A stretch of 64,000 nucleotides of DNA, taken from NCBI RefSeq assembly GCF_012489685.1, contig NC_080041.1, forward strand, positions 137,035,785-137,099,784. Direction: 5' to 3'. This document shows positions 30,776 through 43,827 of the stretch, one piece after another (positions within the stretch are counted from its first letter, which is position 1; the number at the start of each line of letters is the position of its first letter). The DNA is from Lotus japonicus (taxonomy: Eukaryota; Streptophyta; Magnoliopsida; Fabales; Fabaceae). The notes below the pieces were generated by a model, which was given only the letters and a program-made list of their open reading frames with translations, searched no databases and was not told the DNA's origin. The translations under genes were made by a program, and so were the position numbers.

Positions 30776-31946
30776 GAGTGAAATACACTCCCCTCCCTTG
30801 AGGTTTGTCAATATGATACTTAGTCTCATTCTTAATCAAAATCTACACACTACCCCACCCACTCTACCAAGTTTGTCAAGATGCTCACAGAATATTCTCT
30901 TTAATTCCAAACTAATAGATTTAAATTTTCAAATAATAAGAAAAACTTTATTATTATTTTTATTTAAAAAAGTTTAAGATATTTAAAATTGATATTTTAT
31001 AATAATTTATTTGTAACAATTGACTGTGTTATATGTTGGACGAAAGCTACAAATATTCTCACAATATAGTTTAAAATATTAGATGACCTTTTTTTTTCAT
31101 AAAATTCATCTTGGATTATATAATTTTAAGATATTTTAATTAGATTTTAACTTTTTATTGTAATCTCTAATTATCATTCAATCATGTTTTTTTTTATACA
31201 TTGGAAAGATAAATTGCACCATCTAGGAATTGATTCTTGGACTTCCCACACTCAACTCATATATCCTCAAGCTCTTATTATTTGAACTATCATTCGAGGA
31301 CATACAACATCATGTGATTGAGATTACTAAGAATTTAAATTCATTTTTTTGAGATATAAAACTATACCTTATTCAGTTATTCTAGTAGACCAACCACCTA
31401 GCGTAGAAGAATAATCATCTCTTATTTGTTGCATTTCTCATTTTATTTGCTAAGATAATACTGCATGTTGCAAGTGCAACCAATCCATGAAGCTAATAAC
31501 ATACTATCTGAGAAGGTGATCAGAACAATCATAAAAAAAAAAAAAAATTCAGGATTTTCATTGGAATAAATGTCATCTAATTCATCATGAAATTTTGTTA
31601 GTACAATTAATCATGAAAATAAGTTAAAATAAAAATAAAAATATTTGTTTAGTCTAAATTTCTATTTCTAAACTTAAATGTTATTGATATTCCTATACAA
31701 TATTGTGAAAATATTTAATTGTAAATATCTTAAACTTCTTGTAACAAAAAATGATAAAGGAATTTTTTTATTATTTAAATATTTAAATTTATTAGTTTGA
31801 ATTAAAGAAAATATTATGTTAGCATCTTTTAACATGTAGTTAACTTGTTAGAGTGAGTGGGGTGGAGTATAGATTTTAGTTAAGAATGGAGCAACGTGAC
31901 ATTTTGGAAAATCTCAAGCGAGGAGAGAGGAGAATGTATTTTACTC
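30776..31946. mobile_element. MITE-like inverted-repeat element inside the LINE
   Basis: Its ends are imperfect inverted repeats of ~110 bp (left GAGTGAAATACACTC..., right end mirror GAGTAAAATACATTC...). The flanks AATTAAAAA and AATTTAAAAA look like a decayed ~9-bp target duplication. The interior is very AT-rich with no ORF. It sits exactly where the LINE RNase H reading is interrupted. Confidence 0.6.
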
Positions 31947-32348
31947 AATTTAAAAATAGTTAAAACACTGAATAATATAAATAGGACAGACCCTCGGAAT
32001 GTCTCTAACAAGCCTAAAAAAAAGCATGTAGATTGTCTAAAAGAAAACTCGTCGGTTTCAAAGATCAAAAGCCACTGAGAGAGACCAACAAAAATACATA
32101 GTCTCTGCAAGAACAAGAGATAGAACCTCCATGGAAGCTGACGTTGTTGAGGCAAGAACATCACTAGAGTCATCCCAAGCAATGGAGCCAAACCCAACTA
32201 AGCTTGACGCCGTAACAGAAGCATCAAAGTTGACCTTCATCACTCCATGGGAAGACCGTGTCCACGTCGAAGGAAGCTCACTAAAAAGTCGGTTGAAGTG
32301 GAGGACTGTCATCCACCAAGAATGGACATAACAAAGAAGCACACAGAA

Positions 32349-32379
32349 GGGGGGGGAGAGAGAGAGAGAGAGAGAGAGA
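32349..32379. repeat. (GA)n microsatellite
   Basis: A short G run followed by about 14 GA units. Confidence 0.9.
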
Positions 32380-33000
32380 CTAAAGAGGCAACAAGCTGGT
32401 TACGGGATAACATATTTCGATCCTCCCAAATAGAATAAAGAAAATATATAAGATTTCTCTCACTACCAACATCAATTATGATTAAAGAATCATAGATAAA
32501 ATCATGCACAGAGTTAACACGACCCATTCTCATACCAAGGCAACAAGAAAACCACAGGTTGTAAAATAAGGCAAACAGAAATTGAATGATGTGTCATCTC
32601 AGGTGCAGAAAGACATCACCGGCCATTGAGTCCTCTATATCCCCTTACCAATCAAGTTAGATCGAATCAGAAGGATGTTCAGACAAGCACGATAAGCTAT
32701 CTCCCTGCACTAGGACAAATAGTCTTCTTTCCACAAAATTTTCCAACGACTAGCAAGTAGGAAGGGTGAGTTTGACGAAGATGCCAAGTTCGTACACCTT
32801 TTCTTCCTAATGAAATGATATCATATCTTTTGTTGAATAATTGCCTTCAGTAGTGTAGTGATAGAGGGATAGCCAGCATGCGCTAGGCCGTAGGTGACCA
32901 AAACAAAAACTCCACCAGCTCTCTGTTCCAAGTTTTACGACAAGGAGTCAAGAAGTTAGCCACCCAAATATAATTCAACTCTCGAGCAACACCTCTCGAT

Positions 33001-33726
33001 AAATCTTAGAAGTTTTTTGGCTTGAATGCATTTGGTGCCCCTGATGTATTTTAAAAGTGCAAATGATAACCCTACTCTTTTTTTGTAAACGTTTGTACCC
33101 CTTTTGTTTTGAGAAAGTACACCGAATGCCCCTCCGTCAGGTTGACGTTAAAATCCTAACGGAGGAGCTGACGTGGATATTATTTTTACTTTTTCCTTTA
33201 TTTTCTCTAATGCCACGTGGATTTTATCAACTAAAAACAAAAAAAAAGGAAAAATGACAAAGGCTTCAAGAAATTGGTCTTCTTTCTCAGAACAAAGCTC
33301 GTCGGAGAAACGCCAGTGGCGGTGGTGGTGGTCGCCGGAGTGACGGTGGCCGATCGTCAAATTGATTGAGGGGTTTTGAAGCGGATGATGAGGGGAGTTT
33401 AGCCATGGTGTTGGTTTCTCCAAAAGGTGAGCGGTTCGCCGGAGATCGGAGGTTGAAGGTGGCGGCTAGGGTTTGGTTTCTCCTCTATTTCTCTGTTGTT
33501 TCTCATCATGTTGGTGATGATGGTGCTCGCGGTGGTGCTGGACGTTGGTGGTGTGCTCGTATCTGAACCAGAGGTAAGGAAAAGAGGAAGATGATGGCTT
33601 GATGGTGCTGGTTCGTGAGGGAGAAGGTGGTGGTGCTCTGGCTCGCGTGAGGAGGGAGCGGTGGTGGCGGCTGGCACGCGGTGGTTGCTGGCGTGAGAGG
33701 AAGGAGGGAAACATGGTGAGGGTGAT
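33001..33726. other. MITE end fragment and GC-rich DNA
   Basis: 33019 to about 33180 resembles the end of the 59541-60067 element (shared GGTGCCCCTGATG, GTACACCG and CCCCTCCGTCAG blocks), but no matching opposite end is found. 33280-33726 is GC-rich with GGTGGTGG and CGCCGG motifs and short open frames on both strands that show no domain. It may be the interior of a non-autonomous element cut by the gypsy insertion at 33727. Confidence 0.4.
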
Positions 33727-34417
33727 TGTAAGACCTGGATTTTCAGAACAAGCTAATTTCCGACTCACGCGTAGAATCAGTGTAAGCGTGACAGGAGTTT
33801 GATATTTGAGAAAGATTAATGAAGAAGAAAGTTCAGGAATTGCTTGAGGAATGTTGCGTAGTCATTTTAGGAATTAGAGCGAGTCGTCTGCACACCCGCC
33901 TTATGGCAAGCGTGTCCAGAATAGGCTAATTTCGCTTTAGAGCAACGTTTTAAGTGAGATTTCGAATCCTTGGAAAATTTAAAGATTTTCTTTATTTTTC
34001 CTTCGACCAGCGTTTCATTTCGGAACTCTAGACTGTACGCACGATAGTATTCACTTTTCGGAAGTCCGACGACGCTAATTTCCTTGCTTCGAAACCCTAG
34101 ATTCGAGCGATGGATGAAGACTTTTTCTATTCGGGACTTCTAACGAAGTTTCCGTCCGCGTTGCCAGATTTGTTTCGACATTTCCAATCTTTCTTCAGAA
34201 GGAAGTTTTGTCGTCTGAGCATCACAGCAAAAAGTAGTTTAACGGGACAGATTAACTTACACCGCCTTTGGGATTTTAGATATCGTTTTTCCCAAATCAT
34301 AGATAATTGTTTTGAGTTCTGGAATTCTGACGCCAGAATCTCTCTTAGAATTCCTCGGTGGACGTGCTGCAAAAATCGGAATCGCGAAATTTTCATTTTC
34401 CCGCGATTTCACCTGCC

Positions 34418-34426
34418 TATAAATAG
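34418..34426 (+). promoter_or_regulatory. Gypsy LTR TATA box
   Basis: CCTATAAATAGC, followed by a leader that should run to the primer site; repeated at the same place in the other LTR copies. Confidence 0.6.
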
Positions 34427-35650
34427 CTCGAAAAAGCAAAATCTCTTCATTCTCACCCATTCAAGGCCGCGAGCAAGGAGAGAGGAGGAGAGGAGAAATT
34501 TTCGCGAAAACTTGACCAATCTTCGTGCAGTTCGTCCCTACTTCTAGGTATTGAGGTAACTAGCATGAATCCTACCTCTGTTTACTGTTTCTGTTGCGTT
34601 TCTGAAGTCGTTTCTGTGCTCACAGTTTTGAGCTTTTTCTAAAATTGTCCGATTTCCTTGATTTCTTGGTTGGGTTATGTTCCTTATGTTCCCATGAGTC
34701 TAAAACCTCTGTCAGTAATCGCCGATTGCGATTCAGTTGTCCAAGATCTGAAAAATTGATTCAAAACCCCATTAGTCGCACATTTCGAAACTTTATTGTC
34801 GAAAAGCTGTAATCTGACTTCGTGCCTTTAGGATTTGTTGTCACGGATGTCATGAGGATCAATGCTGTCAAATTTGTTTTCCGAACTGATAACTTTGAAG
34901 TTTTGAGCCTTTATTTTGGACCAAAATGCCCCTGGATAGTCGTATTTCGACCTGATTGTCCGAAAATTGTTCCGACAATTTCTTTGCCTTAGTTTTACCC
35001 TAAAACTACCTTGTGAATTGATTTAGATCGAAGAAAAAGTTCGAAAACCCTATTTTCCATAGTGGCCGAAACCTAATTGCTTGGGTACCGTGTCCAAAAA
35101 TAATTTTTGGGTCTCTATGACCTGAGCCATTGCGTAGCTCTTTCAATTGTCGAAATTTTGGCGCCGGTTTCGTGTCATTCTGAGTTCTGTAGCTCGAGTT
35201 ATGCTCGTTTTAGCGAACGAAGTCTCCGTTGTCAATTTGTGCCTAAATAGGAACTCTGAAGCTTTAGAGGCTTTCTTTACGATTTCGATTAGTATTAGTA
35301 GATCTTGTTGCTCCTAGTGAAGCTTGTGTTGATGATTGTGTTTTCTTTGTTCTAGGTTCGCAATTTCCATGCCCAACTTCTACTCACGAAGGTAAGGGTA
35401 ACTCGGTTTTAGAGCGTCTTTGAGTCTTGCATGCTTTTATCGCACTGCCTGTGTTTGAGATGAAGATGTTTATATTGATTGGCAGATGATTATGATTATT
35501 ATGCTGAATTTGGAAAATGTTTTCTGAGAGGCTTCGGCCGTTTACTGGTTTCTGTCGTTACTGCTTCCTAGTGGATGGAACATGTGGTTACTTTGGATTG
35601 GTCCTTGGGTGGGCTTTGTTATTGTCTGACTTGGCATATAGGGCTTGAGT

Positions 35651-35860
35651 CAAGTGGCGATGAGGAGGTGTGTCCTATCATTGTCCCATCTTGCGAGATG
35701 CTAAGTGGCGATCAGGAGGTGTGTCCTATGATTGTCCCGTCTTGTGTGACGTTAAGTGGCGATTAGGAGGTGTGTCCTATGATTGTCCCGTCATGTATGA
35801 CGTTATAAGTGGCGATGAGAAGGTGTGTCCTATCATTGTCCCGTCTTGAGAGACGATATT
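35651..35860 (+). repeat. Tandem ~52-bp repeats within the gypsy LTR
   Basis: Four units, each with GTGGCGAT, AGGTGTGTCCTAT and ATTGTCCC. The same array is at 43350-43555, 44870-45075 and 52567-52770 in the other LTR copies. Confidence 0.85.
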
Positions 35861-36567
35861 GATCGATCCATTTTGTTAGCAGCATATAGTTGCATTATAG
35901 GGAACTAACACCTGACCCTATGTTGTTGGATTTTCGTATTGGTTTATTGATATCTGATTTGATGTTACATTGTTGAGGTTATTATTATCTGAGTCTGATT
36001 TATGTTTAAGTTGTTGATATATGAGTTGAGTTATGTTGCTAGTTATTTACCATGCCAGGTAATTAAATTCGAACAACATGATTTTTCTCTTTTATACATG
36101 GTAATTGCATGGAGTTAACCCTTTCTATTTGCTACTTGTTGTTTGGGCGCTTAACGCTATTAGGCGATGGAGATCCTTCCGCCGAGGCATAGCTACTCGA
36201 GTTGGAGATCGAGTTGTAAGCGGTGGAGTAGAGGTATGAGAAGCAGCTTTGCTTCTCTTCTTGTGGATTATGTTGGAGTCTCTTTTACTTTATGAGAACT
36301 CTGTTATTAAAGTCTTGCTTCCGCCACTGTTAAAGTGCGCATGTTTATTCTGAACCTTACTTATGGTATTGTAAACTATTATTACTGTATATCGAGAAAC
36401 AAGTTATCTAAATAAAGTTATGGTATGTTTCCAACCTTTTAGCCGAAGTGTTTAGTTGTTTTACAGAAAAAAAATTCCCTTGGTTTTTAGGGATTGCAGA
36501 TTGGTCCTTAGACTTTGTTAGGTTACTAATGTGACTCCTCAGTTGAGAAATTGGGGTGTTACAATTG

Positions 36568-36579
36568 TGGTATCAGAGC
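36568..36579 (+). other. Primer binding site, gypsy copy A
   Basis: TGGTATCAGAGC four bases after the LTR end; tRNA-iMet type. Confidence 0.85.
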
Positions 36580-36896
36580 TTTGGTCTAGAAAACCAGAGC
36601 TTTTGGGTAGAGTGCCTGCTTAAGATGTTTGAACTCTGAGACCGATTGATGGGGTGTCAATCGGAGGAAGAGTGTGCTTGATTACTGTTTATATAGATTA
36701 TTTTTGAAGGTTATTCGTAAGTGAATAACCTTATGCTAGTTATTGTTAATTATACATTTGATATAAGTATATACATAGTTAGTTATTATAGAACTTTGTG
36801 TTGTTCTGGCCTGAGTATCTGTTGTGGTCTTTGACTGTTCATGAAAACAGGAACAGGAGGTTTCCACAACCGATCGAGACTCAAGGTTCAGACAGC

Positions 36897-39800
36897 ATGA
36901 ATCCGATGGAGCAAGCTATTGCTAATCTGACTGCCCTTATGGCACAACAAGTTACTAACACTGCTGCAAGGGAGGAAGCTGAAGCTCAACGTGCTGCTAC
37001 TGCTGCTTTGGTGGCTGCACAAAACCAAGCTGAAGAGAATGCTCGCCGTGTTCAGCGGGAGGAACGTGAATTAGCTGCTGCTCAGACCAGGGGTCTGAAT
37101 GATTTCAAGCGTCAGGATCCGCCGAAGTTCTCTGGGGGCTTCGATCCGGAAGAAGCTGACTTATGGCTCCAAGAGTTGGAGAAGATCTTTACCTTCTTGC
37201 GTACAACTGCAGAGATGAAAGTTGATTATGCAACCTACCTGCTAACGGGTGAAGCTGAGTATTGGTGGCGTGGGGCTAGGGCTATGATGGAGGCTGACCA
37301 TCAAGCCATCACTTGGGAGTGTTTCCGTGGAGCTTTCTTGGACAAGTACTTTCCTAGAAGTGCTAGAGCCGCTAAGGAAGCACAATTTCTGAGACTCCGT
37401 CAAGGAGGCATGACCGTTGCTGAGTATGCTGCAAAGTTGGAGTCGTTGGCTAAACACTTCCGTTACTTTAGAGGACAGATTGATGAAGGCTACATGTGTG
37501 AGCGATTCATTGAGGGGCTGTGTTATGAGCTGCAGAGGGCGGTGCAACCGCTAGGACTGAATCGCTACCAAGTGCTGGTGGAGAAGACCAAGGGGATTGA
37601 GGCCATTGATAATGCAAGGGGCAAATTCCAAGGTCTGAACAAGCCTTACCAAGGAAGTGGAGGTCCGGCTAGGACTAACCAAGGAAGAGGTGACAAGGGT
37701 AGGCATTTCCAGAAGAAGCCGTATGTTCGTCCTCAGGGTAGGGGGACAACTTCTGGGTCCTTTTATCCTACTGGTGGAAATGCAATTGCACTAAGAACCC
37801 CATCTGGGAATCGGGAAGATGTGACTTGCTTCAGGTGCAACAAAAAGGGGCACTATGCCAACCACTGTTCTAAGAGTCTTGCGGCGTGTTGGAACTGCAA
37901 CAAGCCAGGCCACACTGCTGCAGAGTGCAGGATTCCTAAAGTTGAGGCTGCTGCAAATGTTGCTGGGGCTAGGAGGCCTACTGCTGGTGGAAGGGTCTAC
38001 TCGATCAGTGGAACTGAAGCTGAGGAAGACGATGGTCTGATCCGCAGTACCTGCGAGATTGCGGGTAATTCCCTTATCGCGCTATTTGATTCTGGTGCTA
38101 CGCATTCATTTATAGATATAGCTTGTGCGGCAAGGTTAAAGCTAGAAGTGTCAAAGCTACCGTTTGACTTGACAGTGTCTACCCCTGCATCTAAGAGTCT
38201 AGTAACTAACACTGCATGTCTGGAATGTCCTTGGATGTACCTAGATAAGAAGTTTGTAGCAAACTTAATCTGTTTACCTCTCAAGGGATTGGATGTGATC
38301 ATAGGCATGGATTGGTTGTCCCACCATCATGTTCTTCTTGATTGCGCCAATAAGGTAGTTATCTTTCCCGATGCTGGACTCGCTGAGTTCCTGAACTCGT
38401 ACTTTTCAAAGCTTTCTTTGAGGAAAGGAGCTTTGAGTTCTCTCATGTCTACAACCGTGGTGGAAGCTAAGGAGAATGGAGTACAAGGAATTGCTGTTGT
38501 GCAAGATTTCGAGGATGTGTTCCCCGAAGACGTACCTGGAATACCTCCGGTCAGAGATATGGAGTTCACAATTGATATAGTCCCAGGCACTGGACCTATA
38601 TCAATCGCACCGTATCGTATGGCACCGGCAGAACTGACTGAGCTGAAGAGTCAACTCGAAGATTTAACCAAGAAGGGGTTTATCCGACCTAGCGTTTCTC
38701 CGTGGGGAGCGCCAGTGCTGCTTGTGAAGAAGAAAGACGGAAGATCGCGACTTTGTGTGGATTATCGACAGTTGAACAAAGTCACGATAAAGAACCGTTA
38801 TCCGTTGCCAAGGATTGACGATTTGATGGATCAGTTGAAGGGTGCTGCTATTTTCTCGAAGATTGACCTGAGATCGGGATATCACCAGATTAGAGTCAAG
38901 GATGAGGATATTCAAAAGACGGCGTTTAGGACACGCTATGGGCACTATGAGTACTTGGTGATGCCGTTTGGAGTTACGAATGCACCAGCTGTATTCATGG
39001 ACTACATGAATAGGATCTTTCATCCATTCTTGGATCGCTTCGTTGTGGTGTTCATCGACGACATCTTGATCTACTCGAGGAATCGTGAAGAACACGAGGA
39101 ACATCTACGTCAAGTATTACAAGTTCTTCGGGATAAGGTACTGTATGCTAACGCGACAAAGTGTGAATTTTGGCTCAAAGAAGTAAAGTTTTTAGGACAT
39201 GTCATCTCAAAGGAGGGTATTGCTGTGGATCCCAGTAAAGTGGAAGCGGTACTTGCATGGGAGCGTCCTAAGACTGTGACAGATATAAGGAGTTTCATCG
39301 GTTTAGCTGGATATTACCGACGATTCATCGAAGGTTTTGCTAAGATTGCAGGACCATTGACGAAACTCACCCGGAAGAACCAACCTTTTGCTTGGACAGA
39401 GGATTGTGAACAGAGTTTCCAAGATATGAAGAAGCGTTTGACGACCGCGCCAGTTCTGACATTACCACAAGAGAAGGAACCCTACGAGGTTTACTACGAT
39501 GCTTCGTACCAAGGTTTGGGTTGTGTGTTGATGCAACACCGAAAGGCTGTGGCTTATTCTTCAAGGCAATTGAAGATACATGAACGGAACTATCCTACGC
39601 ACGATTTGGAGTTAGCGGTTGTGGTATTTGCGCTCAAGATTTGGAGGCACTATCTTTATGGGAGCACTTTCACTGTTTTTAGTGATCATAAGAGCTTGAA
39701 GTACCTGTTCGATCAGAAGGATCTGAATATGAGACAAAGGCGTTGGGTGGAATTCATCAAGGACTATGATTTCACTTTGTTGTACCACCCAGGAAAAGCA

Positions 39801-41387
39801 AATGTTGTAGCAGACGCACTGAGTCGCCAGACAATTCATGTTTCATCGTTGATGATTAAGGAATTGGAACTTATCGAGACTTTTCGCGACCTCAGTTTGG
39901 GTATGCAAGTGACACCTGGAAAATTGAGCTTTGGGATGGTGACGATCACTAGTGATTTTCTGAACGAGATCAAGGTGAAACAACTGTTAGATGAGGAGCT
40001 GATCGAGAAACGGAACTTGATCATTTTGGGAAAAGCGCCGGATTTTGAGGTAGGAACCGACAACATTCTGCGTTGCAAAGGACGTGTCTGCGTACCATTG
40101 GACATGGAGTTGAGAAGGATGATTCTTGACGAAGGTCACAAGAGCAGATTGAGTATTCATCCGGGATCGACAAAGATGTATCAAGATCTAAAGTTGAATT
40201 TTTGGTGGCCAGGAATGAAGAAGAATGTAGCAGAGTTTGTGGCGGCATGTCTGACATGTCAGAAGGCGAAGATAGAACATCAAAAGCCTGCGGGTATGTT
40301 ACAGTCACTTGATGTGCCGGAGTGGAAGTGGGACAGTATCTCTATGGATTTCGTGGTAGCTTTGCCAGCTACGAGGAAGAGATTTGATTCCATTTGGGTC
40401 ATTGTGGACCGTCTGACGAAGTCAGCACATTTCATACCGGTGAAGACCACGTTCAATGTGGAGGCACTTGCAAAAGTGTATGTCGCTGAGATTGTACGAC
40501 TTCATGGAGTACCATCGAGTATTGTTTCTGACAGAGATCCGAAGTTTACTTCGCATTTCTGGAAGGCGTTGCACGAGGCGCTTGGGACGAAGTTGAGGTT
40601 GAGCTCTGCCTATCACCCTCAGACGGATGGACAGACAGAGAGGACAATACAGTCATTGGAAGACTTGCTGCGAGCCTGTGTTCTGGATAGTCAAGAAAGC
40701 TGGGATGAGCTGTTGCCGTTGATCGAGTTTACTTATAACAACAGTTTTCATGCTAGTATTGGAATGGCACCTTATGAGGCTTTGTATGGGAGGAGATGTA
40801 GAACTCCTTTATGTTGGTTTCAAGATGGCGAACATCTTCTCGTTGGACCTGAATTAGTACAACAAACTACTGAGAAAGTGAAGCAAATACAAGAGAAGAT
40901 GAGGACGTCACAGAGTCGACAGAAGAGTTATGCTGACACACGACGGAGAGAGTTAGAGTTTGAGGCGGGAGACCATGTGTTTCTTCGCGTGACACCAACT
41001 ACCGGAGTGGGAAGAGCGATAAAGTCGAGGAAGCTGACACCGAAGTTCATTGGACCGTATCAGATTATCGAGCGAGTCGGTAAAGTAGCTTATCGGATTG
41101 CGTTGCCACCTTTTCTTTCCAAGATTCATGATGTGCTACACGTGTCACAATTGAGGAAGTATATTCCTGATCCCTCTCACATCATCAAGGAAGATGATAT
41201 TCAGCTTAGAGACAACTTATCTTTTGAAGTGGCACCAATGAGGATTGAGGAACGTAGGATCAAGCAGTTGAGGAACAAGCAGGTTCCTCTGGTAAAAGTG
41301 ATTTGGAACCAAGTCACGGGCGATGCTACTTGGGAACTAGAAGAGAGGATGAAGGAACAGTATCCGGAACTCTTCACTGAGCCTTAA
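36897..41387 (+). CDS. Gypsy copy A gag-pol polyprotein
   Basis: Starting at the ATG at 36897 ([11 protein letters not shown]), the product is 1,496 residues with no stop. The frame is open a further 33 codons upstream, but without an ATG. Numbered on that longer open frame: a retrotrans_gag domain; two CCHC knuckles ([14 protein letters not shown] and [14 protein letters not shown]); a protease with [12 protein letters not shown] (~430); RT with [11 protein letters not shown] (~752); RNase H; an integrase zinc finger and core ([24 protein letters not shown]); and a C-terminal chromodomain-like segment ([17 protein letters not shown]). This order and tail match Tekay/Del chromoviruses. Chromodomain elements tend to target heterochromatin; targeting here is not shown. 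Confidence 0.92.
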   Translation: MNPMEQAIANLTALMAQQVTNTAAREEAEAQRAATAALVAAQNQAEENARRVQREERELAAAQTRGLNDFKRQDPPKFSGGFDPEEADLWLQELEKIFTFLRTTAEMKVDYATYLLTGEAEYWWRGARAMMEADHQAITWECFRGAFLDKYFPRSARAAKEAQFLRLRQGGMTVAEYAAKLESLAKHFRYFRGQIDEGYMCERFIEGLCYELQRAVQPLGLNRYQVLVEKTKGIEAIDNARGKFQGLNKPYQGSGGPARTNQGRGDKGRHFQKKPYVRPQGRGTTSGSFYPTGGNAIALRTPSGNREDVTCFRCNKKGHYANHCSKSLAACWNCNKPGHTAAECRIPKVEAAANVAGARRPTAGGRVYSISGTEAEEDDGLIRSTCEIAGNSLIALFDSGATHSFIDIACAARLKLEVSKLPFDLTVSTPASKSLVTNTACLECPWMYLDKKFVANLICLPLKGLDVIIGMDWLSHHHVLLDCANKVVIFPDAGLAEFLNSYFSKLSLRKGALSSLMSTTVVEAKENGVQGIAVVQDFEDVFPEDVPGIPPVRDMEFTIDIVPGTGPISIAPYRMAPAELTELKSQLEDLTKKGFIRPSVSPWGAPVLLVKKKDGRSRLCVDYRQLNKVTIKNRYPLPRIDDLMDQLKGAAIFSKIDLRSGYHQIRVKDEDIQKTAFRTRYGHYEYLVMPFGVTNAPAVFMDYMNRIFHPFLDRFVVVFIDDILIYSRNREEHEEHLRQVLQVLRDKVLYANATKCEFWLKEVKFLGHVISKEGIAVDPSKVEAVLAWERPKTVTDIRSFIGLAGYYRRFIEGFAKIAGPLTKLTRKNQPFAWTEDCEQSFQDMKKRLTTAPVLTLPQEKEPYEVYYDASYQGLGCVLMQHRKAVAYSSRQLKIHERNYPTHDLELAVVVFALKIWRHYLYGSTFTVFSDHKSLKYLFDQKDLNMRQRRWVEFIKDYDFTLLYHPGKANVVADALSRQTIHVSSLMIKELELIETFRDLSLGMQVTPGKLSFGMVTITSDFLNEIKVKQLLDEELIEKRNLIILGKAPDFEVGTDNILRCKGRVCVPLDMELRRMILDEGHKSRLSIHPGSTKMYQDLKLNFWWPGMKKNVAEFVAACLTCQKAKIEHQKPAGMLQSLDVPEWKWDSISMDFVVALPATRKRFDSIWVIVDRLTKSAHFIPVKTTFNVEALAKVYVAEIVRLHGVPSSIVSDRDPKFTSHFWKALHEALGTKLRLSSAYHPQTDGQTERTIQSLEDLLRACVLDSQESWDELLPLIEFTYNNSFHASIGMAPYEALYGRRCRTPLCWFQDGEHLLVGPELVQQTTEKVKQIQEKMRTSQSRQKSYADTRRRELEFEAGDHVFLRVTPTTGVGRAIKSRKLTPKFIGPYQIIERVGKVAYRIALPPFLSKIHDVLHVSQLRKYIPDPSHIIKEDDIQLRDNLSFEVAPMRIEERRIKQLRNKQVPLVKVIWNQVTGDATWELEERMKEQYPELFTEP

Positions 41388-41424
41388 GTTTCGAGGACGA
41401 AACTTTCTTTTTGGGGGATAGTAT

Positions 41425-43727
41425 TGTAAGACCTGGATTTTCAGAACAAGCTAATTTCCGACTCACGCGTAGAATCAGTGTAAGCGTGACAGGAGTTTGA
41501 TATTTGAGAAAGATTAATGAAGAATAAAGTTCAGGAATTGCTTGAGGAATGTTGCGTAGTCATTTTAGGAATTAGAGCGAGTCGTCTGCATACCCGCCTT
41601 ATGGCAAGCGTGTCCAGAATAAGCTAATTTCGCTTTAGAGCAACGTTTTAAGTGAGATTTCGAATCCTTGGAAAATTTAAAGATTTTCTTTATTTTTCCT
41701 TCGACCAGCGTTTCATTTCGGAACTCTAGACTGTACGCACGATAGTATTCACTTTTCGGAAGTCCGACGACGCTAATTTCCTTGCTTCGAAACCCTAGAT
41801 TCGAGCGATGGATGAAGACTTTTTCTATTCGGGACTTCTAACGAAGTTTCCGTCCGCGTTGCCAGATTTGTTTCGACATTTCCAATCTTTCTTCAGAAGG
41901 AAGTTTTGTCGTCTGAGCATCACAGCAAAAAGTAGTTTAACGGGACAGATTAACTTACACCGCCTTTGGGATTTTAGATATCGTTTTTCCCAAATCATAG
42001 ATAATTGTTTTGAGTTCTGGAATTCTGACGCCAGAATCTCTCTTAGAATTCCTCGGTGGACGTGCTGCAAAAATCGGAATCGCGAAATTTTCATTTTCCC
42101 CGCGATTTCACCTGCCTATAAATAGCTCGAAAAAGCAAAATCTCTTCATTCTCACCCATTCAAGGCCGCGAGCAAGGAGAGAGGAGGAGAGGAGAAATTT
42201 TCGCGAAAACTTGACCAATCTTCGTGCAGTTCGTCCCTACTTCTAGGTATTGAGGTAACTAGCATGAATCCTACCTCTGTTTACTGTTTCTGTTGCGTTT
42301 CTGAAGTCGTTTCTGTGCTCACAGTTTTGAGCTTTTTCTAAAATTGTCCGATTTCCTTGATTTCTTGGTTGGGTTATGTTCCTTATGTTCCCATGAGTCT
42401 AAAACCTCTGTCAGTAATCGCCGATTGCGATTCAGTTGTCCAAGATCTGAAAAATTGATTCAAAACCCCATTAGTCGCACATTTCGAAACTTTATTATCG
42501 AAAAGCTGTAATCTGACTTCGTGCCTTTAGGATTTGTTGTCACGGATGTCATGAGGATCAATGCTGTCAAATTTGTTTTCCGAACTGATAACTTTGAAGT
42601 TTTGAGCCTTTATTTTGGACCAAAATGCCCCTGGATAGTCGTATTTCGACCTGATTGTCCGAAAATTGTTCCGACAATTTCTTTGCCTTAGTTTTACCCT
42701 AAAACTACCTTGTGAATTGATTTAGATCGAAGAAAAAGTTCGAAAACCCTATTTTCCATAGTGGCCGAAACCTAATTGCTTGGGTACCGTGTCCAAAAAT
42801 AATTTTTGGGTCTCTATGACCTGAGCCATTGCGTAGCTCTTTCAATTGTCGAAATTTTGGCGCCGGTTTCGTGTCATTCTGAGTTCTGTAGCTCGAGTTA
42901 TGCTCGTTTTAGCGAACGAAGTCTCCGTTGTCAATTTGTGCCTAAATAGGAACTCTGAAGCTTTAGAGGCTTTCTTTACGATTTCGATTAGTATTAGTAG
43001 ATCTTGTTGCTCCTAGTGAAGCTTGTGTTGATGATTGTGTTTTTCTTTGTTCTAGGTTCGCAATTTCCATGCCCAACTTCTACTCACGAAGGTAAGGGTA
43101 ACTCGGTTTTAGAGCGTCTTTGAGTCTTGCATGCTTTTATCGCACTGCCTGTGTTTGAGATGAAGATGTTTATATTGATTGGCAGATGATTATGATTATT
43201 ATGCTGAATTTGGAAAATGTTTTCTGAGAGGCTTCGGCCGTTTACTGGTTTCTGTCGTTACTGCTTCCTAGTGGATGGAACATGTGGTTACTTTGGATTG
43301 GTCCTTGGGTGGGCTTTGTTATTGTCTGACTTGGCATATAGGGCTTGAGTCAAGTGGCGATGAGGAGGTGTGTCCTATCATTGTCCCATCTTGCGAGATG
43401 CTAAGTGGCGATCAGGAGGTGTGTCCTATGATTGTCCCGTCTTGTGTGACGTTAAGTGGCGATTAGGAGGTGTGTCCTATGATTGTCCCGTCATGTATGA
43501 CGTTATAAGTGGCGATGAGGAGGTGTGTCCTATCATTGTCCCGTCTTGAGAGACGATATTGATCGATCCATTTTGTTAGCAGCATATAGTTGCATTATAG
43601 GGAACTAACACCTGACCCTATGTTGTTGGATTTTCGTATTGGTTTATTGATATCTGATTTGATGTTACATTGTTGAGGTTATTATTATCTGAGTCCGATT
43701 TATGTTTAAGTTGTTGATATATGAGTT
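41425..43727 (+). repeat. 3' LTR of gypsy copy A, cut by the gap
   Basis: Preceded by a GGGGGATAG purine tract. Its variants (for example GAATAAAG, CTGCATACC and GAGTCCG) match the LTR at 50643, not the one at 33727. Confidence 0.9.
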
Positions 43728-43827
43728 NNNNNNNNNNNNNNNNNNNNNNNNNNNNNNNNNNNNNNNNNNNNNNNNNNNNNNNNNNNNNNNNNNNNNNNNN
43801 NNNNNNNNNNNNNNNNNNNNNNNNNNN
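43728..43827. other. Assembly gap of 100 N
   Basis: Exactly 100 unknown bases, a length commonly used for gaps of unknown size. Gypsy LTR sequence lies on both sides, but the two sides are out of order relative to one LTR. Confidence 0.99.

Larger units (their letters stand above)
30607..33000 (-). mobile_element. Degraded L1-type LINE on the minus strand, split by a MITE
   Basis: A minus-strand poly(A) (seen as T-rich 30608-30622) ends the copy. Minus-strand coding pieces show an RNase H domain (HGVMKVNFDASVTAS at about 32250, ETDEFSFRQS at about 32055, then CRSNNFVEDGLTRQ at 30720). Further upstream, zf-RVT-like sequence extends to about 33000. The RNase H is in several frames and contains stops. 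The domain is cut between 31947 and 30775 by a separate inverted-repeat element. The 5' boundary is approximate. Confidence 0.7.
33727..36563 (+). repeat. 5' LTR of gypsy copy A
   Basis: It starts TGTAAGACCTGG and ends GGGGTGTTACA. It contains a TATA box (TATAAATAG, 34418-34426) and four tandem ~52-bp units (35651-35860) containing AGTGGCGATNAGGAGGTG. Confidence 0.93.
33727..43727 (+). mobile_element. Tekay-type Ty3-gypsy retrotransposon, copy A
   Basis: LTR 33727-36563 (2,837 bp, TG...CA ends), primer site, one gag-pol ORF, and a second LTR from 41425 that runs into the 100-N gap at 43728. The 5' LTR and the visible 3' LTR differ at only a handful of bases, so the element is young. Integrase follows RT/RNase H and a chromodomain-like tail ends pol, as in chromoviruses. 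Copy B after the gap is essentially the same sequence. Confidence 0.9.

Noticed and set aside
33366..33802. Overlapping short ORFs on both strands of GC-rich DNA near 33.4-33.8 kb
   Set aside because: Low-complexity His/Pro or Gly/Val translations in several frames at once reflect composition, not a gene.
34110..34547. 145-codon ORF in the gypsy LTR, repeated in other LTR copies
   Set aside because: It runs through the TATA box and leader, shows no domain, and its frame is broken in the LTR at 41425 by one extra C.
35575..35766. 63-codon ORF with repeated GDEEVCPIIVPSC-like units in each gypsy LTR
   Set aside because: It is simply the 52-bp tandem array read in one open frame; it ends within the array and the LTR is non-coding leader.
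35651..35860. CRISPR-like array of regularly spaced repeats
   Set aside because: Units are contiguous and ~52 bp with similar sequence throughout, no unique spacers, and the DNA is eukaryotic.
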